Assembly (NCBI RefSeq): GCF_001306145.1
Contig: NZ_LGKO01000004.1
Span: 62,001 to 126,000, forward strand
Length of the DNA stretch: 64,000 nucleotides
Origin: Thermanaerothrix daxensis
Lineage (GTDB): Bacteria; Chloroflexota; Anaerolineae; Anaerolineales; Anaerolineaceae
Direction of reading: 5' to 3'
The notes beneath the pieces were generated by a model, which saw only the letters and a list, made by a program, of their open reading frames with translations, made no database searches and was not told the origin of the DNA. Below, piece after piece: positions 53,750-62,680 of the stretch. Within the stretch, counting starts at the first letter, position 1. Each line of letters begins with the position of its first letter. Made by a program: the position numbers and the translations under genes.

Positions 53750-56700
53750 TCATGCCTCCTGGAGTTGATGCACCAGATTCAAGGCCACCAAAGCCCCCAA
53801 CTGGCGCTTGATGGTCAGGTTATCCGGAGCCAATTGGGCTGCTCGACGCAGCATAGACTCGGCGGCCAGATAGTCCTTGCTATCCCGAAGTGCCAAGCCA
53901 TACTCGTAATACACTCGAGGATCGCGTGGGGCAATACGTAAAGCCTGTTGATAGACTTCAAATGCCTTTGAAGATTCGCGCCGCTGTTGGTATACCTTTG
54001 CCATGGTCAGGTATCCCTCAACATTCTGAGGATTCAACCGCAATACCTCGCCAAGGTGATAAAGGGCTTTATCCAGTTGCCCCTTCTGAGTACAAATCTG
54101 GCCCATCAAAACATGCAGGTCTTCCTGATTGGGATCGCTTTGCAACCCCTTGAGCGCCATATTTTCCGCCTGAGTGAGATCGCCCAGTGACCAAAGCGCT
54201 TGCGCTGCCAACCTGAGCATGGCTAGATTCTCCGGGTCCTGAGCCAGCACCTTTTGAATAATGGGCAAAGCCTGGGCATTCCCCTCCAACTGACCTATAA
54301 GGCGGGCTTTCTCAACCAACAGTGCCACCTCCTCACCTCGGCCATCAATGAGCCGCTCCAGGTAAGCCAAGGCCTCCTTCTTGCCCAATCGTTTCTCCAA
54401 ATAGGCCACTCTCAAAATTACGGACTCATAGTCATCCTTCGATTTCTCCATAAGCGCTTCGGTCCAAACATCGGCCTGTTCCCACTGGCCGGATTCCAGC
54501 GCCGCTTGAGCCGCAACTTTCAACAACGCAGGCTCCTCAGAAAATTCACCCAAATAATCCTGGGCAATTTCAATCACCTGGCGAGACTCACCAAGGATCA
54601 GCAGGGTCTGAAGATATTGAAGAATAACTTTCAGATTATCGGGAGCCAACTGAAGAGCCTTTTCCAGGTGCCCTCGAGCCAGTGCTCCCTGATTAAGATC
54701 CATATACAATTGCGCCAGATTCAGGTGCGCTTCCAAGTGATCAGGACGCTCTTTCAATAAGCGTTCTAGATGATCAACTGCCTCGGTTAAATTTCCGGTT
54801 TCCATAGCCAAACGAGCCGCTTCTTCCCGCCAGACCCACTCGGTGGGCCACAGGTCCAGGGCACGATCCATGGCTTCCAGAGCCAACTCCGAGTTGCTCG
54901 CCATTCGAGCACAGCGAGCAAGGGCTACGAATAATGGTGGGAATTCGCTCAATTCCTCCAGAGCCTTTAGAGCCCAAGCCATTCCCTTTTCTGGCGCCCG
55001 CATACCAAGAAACGTGGCAGCGTGGAATAGCACCCAGGCATCCTGCGTGAACTGCTCTACCACCTTTTCTGCCCCAGGCCAGTTTCCCAGGTGGACCAGT
55101 GCCATAAGCAGAGCCACCGCACGCTCACCGTTCAATGGAAAGCCCACCAATGAGCGCACGGTGGAATAGGTGGGAGTGAAGACACAATGCCCCCAGACAC
55201 GCAGCGGCTCCACAGAAGCCTCGTAGCCGCTGTCCTTTAGCCTTGCAACGGCCTCCTCAAAGCGCTTGAATGCTTCCGAAGACATAGGAGGTCGGTGATT
55301 CTGAATGCCCAGCACATCTACCCAGGTAGCAGCCAAATGAGCACTCACCCACGCGCGCGCCAGACGCCAATGTGCCAATGGGATTTCCTTATACCGTTCA
55401 GCATTGGTCAGTAGCAACTGAAGTCCGCGCTCCCAATCCAAAACCGCCAGCGCCGCCTCACCTAACCACCCCAACTCCACGTCATTCCCAGACCCTTCCA
55501 GAGTACCTGAGAGGGCGGCCTGGATAACGGGCTCCAAGCGCTCATAGGCTGCGCGTGCTTCGTGCCACCGTCCTGATGCCGCCAAGTATCGCACTTTTAG
55601 GGCAATGGCCCGGGGATGGTCGGGAATTCGGCCAAGACTCTGCTCAATCCCTTGACGGGCTTTTTCAAGATCACCCTCTTCCAACCCAACCTCACCGACA
55701 AGGAGCGCCAGCAGGGTTAGCCAATTACGCTCTACCTCCCCTAAGAGCATTCCCTCAACAGCAATCCGTTCAACTTCAGTAAAAGTGCATACCTCTGCAA
55801 AACGCAACGTTGCCTGTGCCAGAAAAGCAGCCCACCCCCGATAGGCGACCACCTCGGGCTTCAGAGTCGCAGAGCGCACGAAATGCAGATAAGCCGCCTC
55901 AACATCTCCCGACCGGAATTTGAGATGGGCGTAAAGAAAGTGGATAGAAGCCCAGGAGAGATCAATTTGACTTTTCTGAAGCAAATCGAGAGTCCAGGCT
56001 TCAATACCAAACTCATCGCAAACCTCATCATCCTGGGCTTGCTGCAAAATGGCTCCCAGTTCAGCCATTGCTCCAGAGATTTGTCCATCCTGAGCCAACC
56101 AATGCGCCTTTACGAACCGAGCCGGTAGCCAATCGGGAGCCAGGCCAAGCGTTTCCTGAAGTACGGCGCGGGCCTTTTCTGGCTCGTTTCCCAAGAAGCG
56201 CAAAAGCGCAACCTGCAATCCTCGCTCCCGATTCCAGAACTCAGCATCCCCTTTCAACCGGCTCAATGTTTGGGCAGCCATCAAATAATTACCATAAGCA
56301 TATAAACGCTGGCTAAGCATCGGCACAATAGCGGAATCTAACTGGGACTGTGAGGAAAGTGTGTTTAGAATTTCAAGCCCTCGGCCCTCTTGCCCCCCCT
56401 CCACCAGAGCATCTGCCAGTTTAAGCCAGTAAATCCCGCATTGAGGTGCCAGCACAGTGGCTTGCTCAAACCCCTTTATCTTCTCCTCTACCCACTCCTC
56501 ACGTTCCGCGCATTGTATAAACCACTCTACAACGTCAAGATCATCTGCGAAGCGCTCCAGAAGGCGATTGGCGGTTTCACGGGCAGTGGCTTTTAGATTC
56601 AAGCAGGAATAAACGTCGGTTAACAACATATACAATCGCGGCCACTCAGGACATAGGGCAATGGCCTCTTCCAGGGCAGCCAACGCAACCTCAGGCTGCT

Positions 56701-59113
56701 GCTGCTTCATGGCTCCCACCCCAATCCCTCCTTGAAGGACAGCCTGCTTACAGCGATCAAAAGATGGTTGGCTGCTTTCCAGCATTTGGAAAACATTCAG
56801 CGCGGCTTGGGGTTGTTCCAGAGCCAATAGCACACACCCCATGACCAGGCGGACTTCTTGATTTTCAGGCTGCTGACCTAGAAGACGCTGTAACAGCGTA
56901 TGTGCTCGCTTCAATTCCTCCGAAGTAGCCCGTGCCTCCAGGTTCAGTAGGTCCTCATCTTTATTCCACAGTGTTTTCAAGTAAAACCAGGCCCATTCGG
57001 GTTGTACATTTCCATGGTCTAAAAGGGGATGCATCATCTCCCGAACTTGGTGGGGATCTGCTCCCAACCGCTGCTGGAGGCAAGCCCCCAGAAAAGTCAC
57101 ACGGGGATCACCAGGCCAACGTGTGCTCGCACGGGTTAAGACAGCCTGGCTTTCCTCAAAGTAGCCCAACCCAAGCAGAGTCTCAATCAGCAGGAGATTA
57201 GCCTGGTAGGAGTTCGGAGCCAGCTCAGCAGCACGACGCAGGTAAGGTAGCGCTTCAGAAAGGCTTCCTCGTTCCAAGAGGATCTTTCCTAATGCCAGAT
57301 GAATTTCCGCTGCAGCCGGCAAAATAAGGCTGGCGCTGCGTAGGGTATCAATCGCCTTGTTGGCCTCGCCCTGACGCTGGTAGTACTCCGCCAGTTTCAC
57401 CCAGGGGTAGGCTTCATTAGGACATAAGAGCGTGGCCTGAGTCAGGGCTTGAACGGCTTCTTCCGCCTCTCCGTTCTCCAGCAAGATGACCCCGAGATAA
57501 GCGTGAGCCATCCCGTTTTCAGGGAAATCAAGCAGAATTTTTTGGCACTCCTCGAAAGCCTCCTGAAATCGTCCTGCCTGAATGGCACAGTGAATCAACG
57601 CCATCCGATCACTGAGGTCATTCCTCGAAGCCTCGTCCCCAATGAGACTGCGCCATTCCTCCAGTGCCTTCTCCCAAGCCCCTGAACGTTCATAGGCTTG
57701 GGCCAGTTTCCGTCGTATAGGACGCGATTGTGGAAAGTGGATAATGCCCTGCAACCCATAGGTCAGCGCCTGTTGATAAAACCCCGCCTCATCGCAAAGA
57801 TCGCACATCTGAAGATAGAGATCTTCAGAAGAGGGGAGAAATTCCAACACTCGCTGCCCCAATTCAATACCCAATTCACTAAGCCCCAAACGCCGCAAGG
57901 CTTTTAGCAGGGGATTTGGGTCTAATTTACCCAGCCAGGCCATTATCTTCTGAAGGTGCGCTGAATCCTGATCATCCAACCAGGCGCGCAACCTATCTGC
58001 CAGGATCTGACGTCGTGTTGCCGGGAGGGGTTCATCTTTCTGAGCACACTGCAAGATCTCCACCAGAATAGGTGGAGCGTCCTTCGGGCAATCATCCCCT
58101 TCCCCCATGGCCTGTCCTGAAAGGGCCAGGGCATCTCCCAATCCCCAAGCGGAGAGTTGCTCCATGGTCACCCCGGCCAACTCCGGTAAAGCCTCCTCCC
58201 CAAAGCCAGGCGAACGCACCACCGACCGCTGTACTGCCACCCCGGTTTTCCAATAATCCAACAGCCTCTGCAATTGTTCATACCGCTCCAAACTTCTTGT
58301 GGGCATCCCGCTAAGCCGAAGCAGTAACGCCATTGCATGCAGCCAGAATGCCCGCTCTTTCAGATCGCTCCACGTGGTCAGAGCAGAAATGTCGGTGTCG
58401 CACCACGCCTCCAGGGCCTTTCGAGAAAGAACCAGCACATGACTTGCGGCAAGGCTGGCCACCTCCTCTTGACCACTTTGCAGGAGATACCACGGCCATT
58501 GTACTTGCTGGGGCAAAGGTTGCCTGAGAATCAGCGGGCGCAAATACTCCCACTGCTCTTGATCGCTCAAAGGTTGGCTAAGCAAAACGTGAAGCACATA
58601 ATGGTAGCACAGTGGCTCGGGTAGCACGGCCAGGAATTCCAGCAGGGAATGAGGATCGTCCAGGTAGGCCCACACACAAACCAGAGGAGCGTTCCACCGC
58701 TCAGGGTTGGTTTCAAACTGGACCCGGGGCAATACACTTTCCCAGGCGGCTTCTTGAGAGCGTCGCCATAATACCAAAGCCACCAACCCCGCTTCCCGCA
58801 AGTTGACCGGGGTATGCCCCTTCTCCACTCGCCCTAAAAGTGTCACCCCTTCTCGCACAATTGTTTCATCATTCATCAAATGCCCCAAACCTACTCCCCC
58901 CGTTGTTTGAAGCATGGGATGGATTAAGGGGAGCGCCAAATTTCCCGGCATCCACAATTCACGGGCATCACGCTTTACCCCATTCAGGATTCCCAATGCA
59001 CTGGCTTCCTGCAACGCTCTCCATACCACGGGGTCGCGGCGCAGTGCCCGTAGCACCAGACCTTGCTCATATTCGTTTAGGGACGAGCGGATCCATTCCA
59101 AAAGCGACTTCAT
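53750..59113 (-). CDS. Giant TPR-repeat protein (1787 aa)
   Basis: Residues about 1-390 are helical but not clear TPR: a start like EYEQGLVLRALRRDPVVWRALQEASAL suggests a death-fold-like or effector-adaptor region, though I cannot name it. From about residue 430 to the end there are some thirty tetratricopeptide repeats, with typical units such as NGMAHAYLGVILLENGEAEEAVQALTQATLLCP and NVEGYLTMAKVYQQRRESSKAFEVYQQALRIAP. No enzymatic motif, signal peptide or TM segment is visible. It should be a protein-binding scaffold or sensor for the protease encoded 5 nt downstream. SD GGCGAGG is 7 nt from the ATG. Confidence 0.85.
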   Translation of the reverse strand: MKSLLEWIRSSLNEYEQGLVLRALRRDPVVWRALQEASALGILNGVKRDARELWMPGNLALPLIHPMLQTTGGVGLGHLMNDETIVREGVTLLGRVEKGHTPVNLREAGLVALVLWRRSQEAAWESVLPRVQFETNPERWNAPLVCVWAYLDDPHSLLEFLAVLPEPLCYHYVLHVLLSQPLSDQEQWEYLRPLILRQPLPQQVQWPWYLLQSGQEEVASLAASHVLVLSRKALEAWCDTDISALTTWSDLKERAFWLHAMALLLRLSGMPTRSLERYEQLQRLLDYWKTGVAVQRSVVRSPGFGEEALPELAGVTMEQLSAWGLGDALALSGQAMGEGDDCPKDAPPILVEILQCAQKDEPLPATRRQILADRLRAWLDDQDSAHLQKIMAWLGKLDPNPLLKALRRLGLSELGIELGQRVLEFLPSSEDLYLQMCDLCDEAGFYQQALTYGLQGIIHFPQSRPIRRKLAQAYERSGAWEKALEEWRSLIGDEASRNDLSDRMALIHCAIQAGRFQEAFEECQKILLDFPENGMAHAYLGVILLENGEAEEAVQALTQATLLCPNEAYPWVKLAEYYQRQGEANKAIDTLRSASLILPAAAEIHLALGKILLERGSLSEALPYLRRAAELAPNSYQANLLLIETLLGLGYFEESQAVLTRASTRWPGDPRVTFLGACLQQRLGADPHQVREMMHPLLDHGNVQPEWAWFYLKTLWNKDEDLLNLEARATSEELKRAHTLLQRLLGQQPENQEVRLVMGCVLLALEQPQAALNVFQMLESSQPSFDRCKQAVLQGGIGVGAMKQQQPEVALAALEEAIALCPEWPRLYMLLTDVYSCLNLKATARETANRLLERFADDLDVVEWFIQCAEREEWVEEKIKGFEQATVLAPQCGIYWLKLADALVEGGQEGRGLEILNTLSSQSQLDSAIVPMLSQRLYAYGNYLMAAQTLSRLKGDAEFWNRERGLQVALLRFLGNEPEKARAVLQETLGLAPDWLPARFVKAHWLAQDGQISGAMAELGAILQQAQDDEVCDEFGIEAWTLDLLQKSQIDLSWASIHFLYAHLKFRSGDVEAAYLHFVRSATLKPEVVAYRGWAAFLAQATLRFAEVCTFTEVERIAVEGMLLGEVERNWLTLLALLVGEVGLEEGDLEKARQGIEQSLGRIPDHPRAIALKVRYLAASGRWHEARAAYERLEPVIQAALSGTLEGSGNDVELGWLGEAALAVLDWERGLQLLLTNAERYKEIPLAHWRLARAWVSAHLAATWVDVLGIQNHRPPMSSEAFKRFEEAVARLKDSGYEASVEPLRVWGHCVFTPTYSTVRSLVGFPLNGERAVALLMALVHLGNWPGAEKVVEQFTQDAWVLFHAATFLGMRAPEKGMAWALKALEELSEFPPLFVALARCARMASNSELALEAMDRALDLWPTEWVWREEAARLAMETGNLTEAVDHLERLLKERPDHLEAHLNLAQLYMDLNQGALARGHLEKALQLAPDNLKVILQYLQTLLILGESRQVIEIAQDYLGEFSEEPALLKVAAQAALESGQWEQADVWTEALMEKSKDDYESVILRVAYLEKRLGKKEALAYLERLIDGRGEEVALLVEKARLIGQLEGNAQALPIIQKVLAQDPENLAMLRLAAQALWSLGDLTQAENMALKGLQSDPNQEDLHVLMGQICTQKGQLDKALYHLGEVLRLNPQNVEGYLTMAKVYQQRRESSKAFEVYQQALRIAPRDPRVYYEYGLALRDSKDYLAAESMLRRAAQLAPDNLTIKRQLGALVALNLVHQLQEA

Positions 59114-59153
59114 AATAGCCTCGCCTTGTTTTGGAAGATGAAGAGGATTGGTT

Positions 59154-59483
59154 TTAGACGATCCGCACCACCAGGAGGTAAGAGGCCAGGATCAAGAGCA
59201 TCCCCACCAGCATCAGAAAGACCCCAATGCCCGCTGTAGTGTGCACCAATTGATTGAGGGATTCAATTAGGGTCGCAGCATTGCCAACCAAACCGGCGAT
59301 CTCTTCACTAATCCCCTTCTGAATTATCTTGGTAGTCTGGGTCGCCAGGCGCTGAATGTCGCTTCCCAAAACCCGCGAGGCTAGCGTGATAAGCCCCATC
59401 AGAAAACAAACGACCCCCAGCAGGAGCAAAAGCCCAGCCATAGTAAAGAAAAAATCATTTTTGGTCATCTCAAAAGGCATCAT
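59154..59483 (-). CDS. Small two-TM membrane protein, first gene of the sigma-54-driven operon
   Basis: A 109-residue protein of unknown family. TM1 is near residues 12-36 (FFFTMAGLLLLLGVVCFLMGLITLA) and TM2 near 82-106 (GIGVFLMLVGMLLILASYLLV). A roughly 45-residue amphipathic segment lies between them (IQRLATQTTKIIQKGISEEIAGLVGNAATLIESLNQLV). It lacks the charged tails of a receptor. SD AGGAGG lies 6 nt before the ATG at 59483 (59480 is a second option). It could anchor the TPR proteins or form a pore; neither is shown. Confidence 0.65.
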   Translation of the reverse strand: MMPFEMTKNDFFFTMAGLLLLLGVVCFLMGLITLASRVLGSDIQRLATQTTKIIQKGISEEIAGLVGNAATLIESLNQLVHTTAGIGVFLMLVGMLLILASYLLVVRIV

Positions 59484-59513
59484 TCCCATCCTCCTGACTT
59501 TGACAGACCGGAT

Positions 59514-59527
59514 GATGGGAATGATGC
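59514..59527. repeat. Half of a 14-bp perfect inverted repeat spanning the sigma-54 promoter and start codon
   Basis: GATGGGAATGATGC (59514-59527) is the exact reverse complement of GCATCATTCCCATC (59477-59490), separated by 23 nt. One arm covers the -12 box and the other covers the translation start. With the predicted +1 near 59514 only one arm is transcribed, so it is more likely a DNA operator-type dyad than an RNA hairpin. Confidence 0.55.
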
Positions 59528-59541
59528 AAGAAACGTGCCAA
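59525..59541 (-). promoter_or_regulatory. Sigma-54 (-24/-12) promoter of the TPR-protease operon
   Basis: On the minus strand TTGGCACGTTTCTTGCA matches the sigma-54 consensus TGGCACG-N4-TTGCW exactly, with the invariant GG and GC correctly spaced. Initiation is predicted near 59514, about 31 nt before the ATG at 59483. It lies in the 77-nt gap downstream of the sigma-54 activator gene. An rpoN gene is about 3 kb upstream. Confidence 0.9.
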
Positions 59542-59560
59542 ACCAGCAAGCCGCCTACAC

Positions 59561-60724
59561 CTAGATCACATCTGCTGGCAAGTCCCCTAAATCAATGACA
59601 CGCCCATTACAAAACAACATGGCCCGTTCGATGGCATGATTGAGCTCCCGAATATTGCCCGGCCAGTCATAGCGCATCAGGGCTTCCATGGCCGCAGGCG
59701 TTACATCCTGCACATTCATCCCCAATTTAGCTTTGTGATGACGGATGAAGAAGCCCACCAATTCGGGAATATCTTCCTTGCGTTCCCGCAAGGGAGGTAG
59801 GTGCAGATCCACCACCTTCAAGCGGTAATAAAGATCCTGACGGAATTGCTGTGAGCGGATCATTTCCTGTAGATTGCGATTGGAGGCTGCAATGATTTGT
59901 ACATCCACCTTGATCATGGTCGTTCCCCCCACGCGGCGGATGGCCTGCTCTTCAAGCGCCCGCAACAATTTAGCCTGCATATCTAAAGACATGGAGGAGA
60001 TTTCATCTAAAAACAATATGCCCCCATCGGCCACTTCAATAAGGCCGTGTTTACGCTTCTCCGCGCCAGTGAAAGCCCCCGCCTCGTGCCCAAAGAGCTC
60101 CGATTCGATCATGGTCGGTTGGATGGCCGCACAATTGACCGCGATATAGGGTTTTGACGCGCGCGGGCCGTTCTGGTGAATGTAGCGCGCCAGCACATCT
60201 TTGCCCGTGCCAGTTTCACCCGTAATAAGCACCGATACCTGAGCCTGGGCCGCCTTATGCGCTTGCAAAATGACTTTCTGCATGGATGGGCTTTTGCCAA
60301 TAATAAAATTGACCTCCCGTGTCTGAGCCCCACGCCAGTGAGCCAGTTCGCGCCGCATAAAGACAATTTCACTTGCCCGTTTCACCGAATTCGCCAATTG
60401 GGATAATTGAAATGGCTTGGTCACAAAGTCACTGGCACCGTTGCGCATCGCCTCGACGGCCATCTCAATATCCCCATAGGCTGTAATGACGATCATTGGA
60501 GGGCGGAAGGGCAAACGATTGCTCTCTAAAAGCAAGTCTGGGCCGTAGCCATCCGGCAATTGCACATCTACAATAAAGATGTCCCCCTCGCCGCGCTCCA
60601 GGCAGGCGCGGGCTTCGGCTAGCGTGCTCAAGCCAATCGTTTCGTATCCCAACGTGCTCAAATGCTCTAGAATGTTCAGACGGGCATTATCTTCGTCTTC
60701 AACGACAACAACTGTGATCGCCAC
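59561..60724 (-). CDS. NtrC-type sigma-54 activator (response regulator) lacking a DNA-binding domain
   Basis: A 387-residue response regulator. The receiver domain has VVEDEDN and phospho-Asp53 in FIVDVQLPDGYG, with Lys near 103. The AAA+ activator domain has Walker A GETGTGKD (169-176), the sigma-54-contact loop GAFTGA (216-221), Walker B GGILFLDE (234-241), and the R-finger/RxD region. The protein stops right after the AAA+ lid (DLGDLPADVI), at the place where a Fis-type helix-turn-helix normally begins. A TAG stop follows and no HTH lies in frame beyond it. HTH-less activators can work from solution. It starts 6 nt after the kinase stop. Confidence 0.93.
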   Translation of the reverse strand: MAITVVVVEDEDNARLNILEHLSTLGYETIGLSTLAEARACLERGEGDIFIVDVQLPDGYGPDLLLESNRLPFRPPMIVITAYGDIEMAVEAMRNGASDFVTKPFQLSQLANSVKRASEIVFMRRELAHWRGAQTREVNFIIGKSPSMQKVILQAHKAAQAQVSVLITGETGTGKDVLARYIHQNGPRASKPYIAVNCAAIQPTMIESELFGHEAGAFTGAEKRKHGLIEVADGGILFLDEISSMSLDMQAKLLRALEEQAIRRVGGTTMIKVDVQIIAASNRNLQEMIRSQQFRQDLYYRLKVVDLHLPPLRERKEDIPELVGFFIRHHKAKLGMNVQDVTPAAMEALMRYDWPGNIRELNHAIERAMLFCNGRVIDLGDLPADVI

Positions 60725-60729
60725 GGTGT

Positions 60730-62661
60730 TTAACCCTCATCTTCTGGAATGGCCGGTAGAAAGACGTGAAACACGGTTCCACCGGGAAACGAATTGACCT
60801 TAATCGTACCATGATGAGCCGTGATAATGCGCTTGGTGATGGGCAATCCCAGGCCAGTACCATGGGGTTTGGTAGTCACAAAGGGCTGAAAAATGCGTTC
60901 TCGGATCTCTTCAGGAATACCCGGACCATTATCTGAGATGGTAATTTCCACCTGGGGGCGCAGCGTTTCGGAATAATTGCGCTTAACGCGCACCGAGAGC
61001 ACCCCACCCTCCTGACTCATTGCATCCATCGCATTGCTGATCAGGTTCATAAAAACCTGTTCCAGCGCGCGCCAGTCCCCCAGCACCCGGGGCACATTTT
61101 CATCCACCTGCACAATAGAGGTAATCTTTAAGCGCGCCATGCGCGGCCGCCACCTTTCTACCAGGCGGCTGACCACTTCGCCAACGTCCACCGGCTCCTG
61201 CTTGGGCTCATAGGGCTTGGAAAGGCTCTTTAATGCCTCCATCTGATGTCCCAGACGGTGGCAATCGGCTTCCATGCGGCTGATCAGATCCCGATGGGGG
61301 CTATCCTCACCCAACCGCGCTGCCAACAACTCCAACCCGGTTGAAATTCCGTTTAGGGGATTGAGCACCTCATGGGCAAAAACCCCCATAAACTCTCCCA
61401 GAAAGGCCCGCTGTTCCAACTGACGCGTTTGGGCGCGGATCTGCTCATTTTCGCTGATGTCGTTGATCAGGACCACTACCGCCTGGACCTCACCCTCCCG
61501 CTCAACCGGCAAGATTTTTAAATCCGCAGGAAACGATTGCCCATTACGACGATGCAGGGTCACTCCAGGCAAAGATGGAAAACTCTTTCCCTGGCTGGCG
61601 CTGATTAGTGCCGGCATGACCCGATCTGGACTGATAAGGATATTTTCCACGGTATGGCCCACCACCTCATTACGGGCGTACCCCAGCATCATCTCAGCCG
61701 TTGCATTGAGATCTTCAACCAACAGCGCCGTATCCAGAATTAAGATCCCCTCGTGGCTGTTCTCCACAATGGCCGTTCGAATCAGGTTCTGCCGCTCATA
61801 AATGGCCTTTTCTATCTGCATGGATTCATTGCGCAGGTAGTGCTGAATGAGCAGATCTATGTAACTGGCCATTAGCATGGTCACTTCCAGTAAAAACGGG
61901 GGCGGAGTCTTTTCCCAGTCAGCCACAATCAGTAACCCCACCATTGCTTGCTCATAACCAATGGGGGCACTCACCACGTAACTGAGGTTTTGCATGCGGG
62001 CCAGGCGATGAACCTCGGTGGTAATGCGCTTACCCGGCACCCATATGGTGCCAACCGCCAGGCGAATTAAATCGGTGGTGGGAAGGGTCTCCGGAAACAG
62101 GGCTTCATTACCCATCCATGCCATACGCCGCAGAGCAGGGAACCGACTCTCGGCCTGATAAACCCCCACATAGGCAACCCTAAAGAGACGGGCAAATGCA
62201 CTCAGGGCCTCCCACACAGCCTGCTCCAGGGTGGGCTGACGAAAAAGGCGCGGCAGGTTTCCCAGAGATTCCAAAACCTGCAGCCACCAGCGCTGCATCA
62301 TGGCAGAAGGATCCTCACCCGGGGTAAGGCGTAAAACCGCCCAGGGTTCAGGCAAACCCAGGGGCATCCACCGCCCTACCACGCTAATCACATTCCCGCT
62401 TTTGGAGTGAAGCACCAGATCACGATCGCTGCCTTCAACGAACTCCGTTATATTTTCGCCACCTAGAATATCGTCTGGAGCCCGCTTTACCAATTCGCTC
62501 AAGTAGTAGCCGCTTAATTCGCAAAAGCGAGGAGTAGCGTATAAAATTCGATTCTGACGGGTATCAAACAGCAGAACCGGTTCATTGCACAAATCCAGGA
62601 GCAAAACCAGGCTGCGGAACAGGTTATTTTTGGTGTTGCGTCCAATGGAATAAAACGTCAT
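60730..62661 (-). CDS. PAS/GAF-domain sensor histidine kinase
   Basis: A 643-residue soluble kinase. A PAS-like N-terminal domain (CNEPVLLFDTRQNRILYATPRFCELSGYYLSELV) is followed by a GAF-like region (residues about 140-280), a second PAS (IVENSHEGILILDTALLVEDLNATAEMMLGYARNEV), and the HisKA domain with His near residue 430 in FMGVFAHEVLNPLNGIS. The HATPase has N-box NLISNAMDAM and G-boxes ISDNGPGIP and GTGLGLPITKRI. No TM segment is seen, so it senses a cytoplasmic signal. The ATG at 62661 has GAGG upstream. It should phosphorylate the activator encoded just downstream. Confidence 0.92.
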   Translation of the reverse strand: MTFYSIGRNTKNNLFRSLVLLLDLCNEPVLLFDTRQNRILYATPRFCELSGYYLSELVKRAPDDILGGENITEFVEGSDRDLVLHSKSGNVISVVGRWMPLGLPEPWAVLRLTPGEDPSAMMQRWWLQVLESLGNLPRLFRQPTLEQAVWEALSAFARLFRVAYVGVYQAESRFPALRRMAWMGNEALFPETLPTTDLIRLAVGTIWVPGKRITTEVHRLARMQNLSYVVSAPIGYEQAMVGLLIVADWEKTPPPFLLEVTMLMASYIDLLIQHYLRNESMQIEKAIYERQNLIRTAIVENSHEGILILDTALLVEDLNATAEMMLGYARNEVVGHTVENILISPDRVMPALISASQGKSFPSLPGVTLHRRNGQSFPADLKILPVEREGEVQAVVVLINDISENEQIRAQTRQLEQRAFLGEFMGVFAHEVLNPLNGISTGLELLAARLGEDSPHRDLISRMEADCHRLGHQMEALKSLSKPYEPKQEPVDVGEVVSRLVERWRPRMARLKITSIVQVDENVPRVLGDWRALEQVFMNLISNAMDAMSQEGGVLSVRVKRNYSETLRPQVEITISDNGPGIPEEIRERIFQPFVTTKPHGTGLGLPITKRIITAHHGTIKVNSFPGGTVFHVFLPAIPEDEG

Positions 62662-62680
62662 TCGGCCTCGTTTGAGGAAT

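Noticed and set aside
59477-59527. RNA hairpin that hides the start codon of the 2-TM gene
   Set aside because: With the sigma-54 promoter in place, transcription should begin around 59514, so the 5' arm would not be in the RNA. Kept as a DNA dyad instead.
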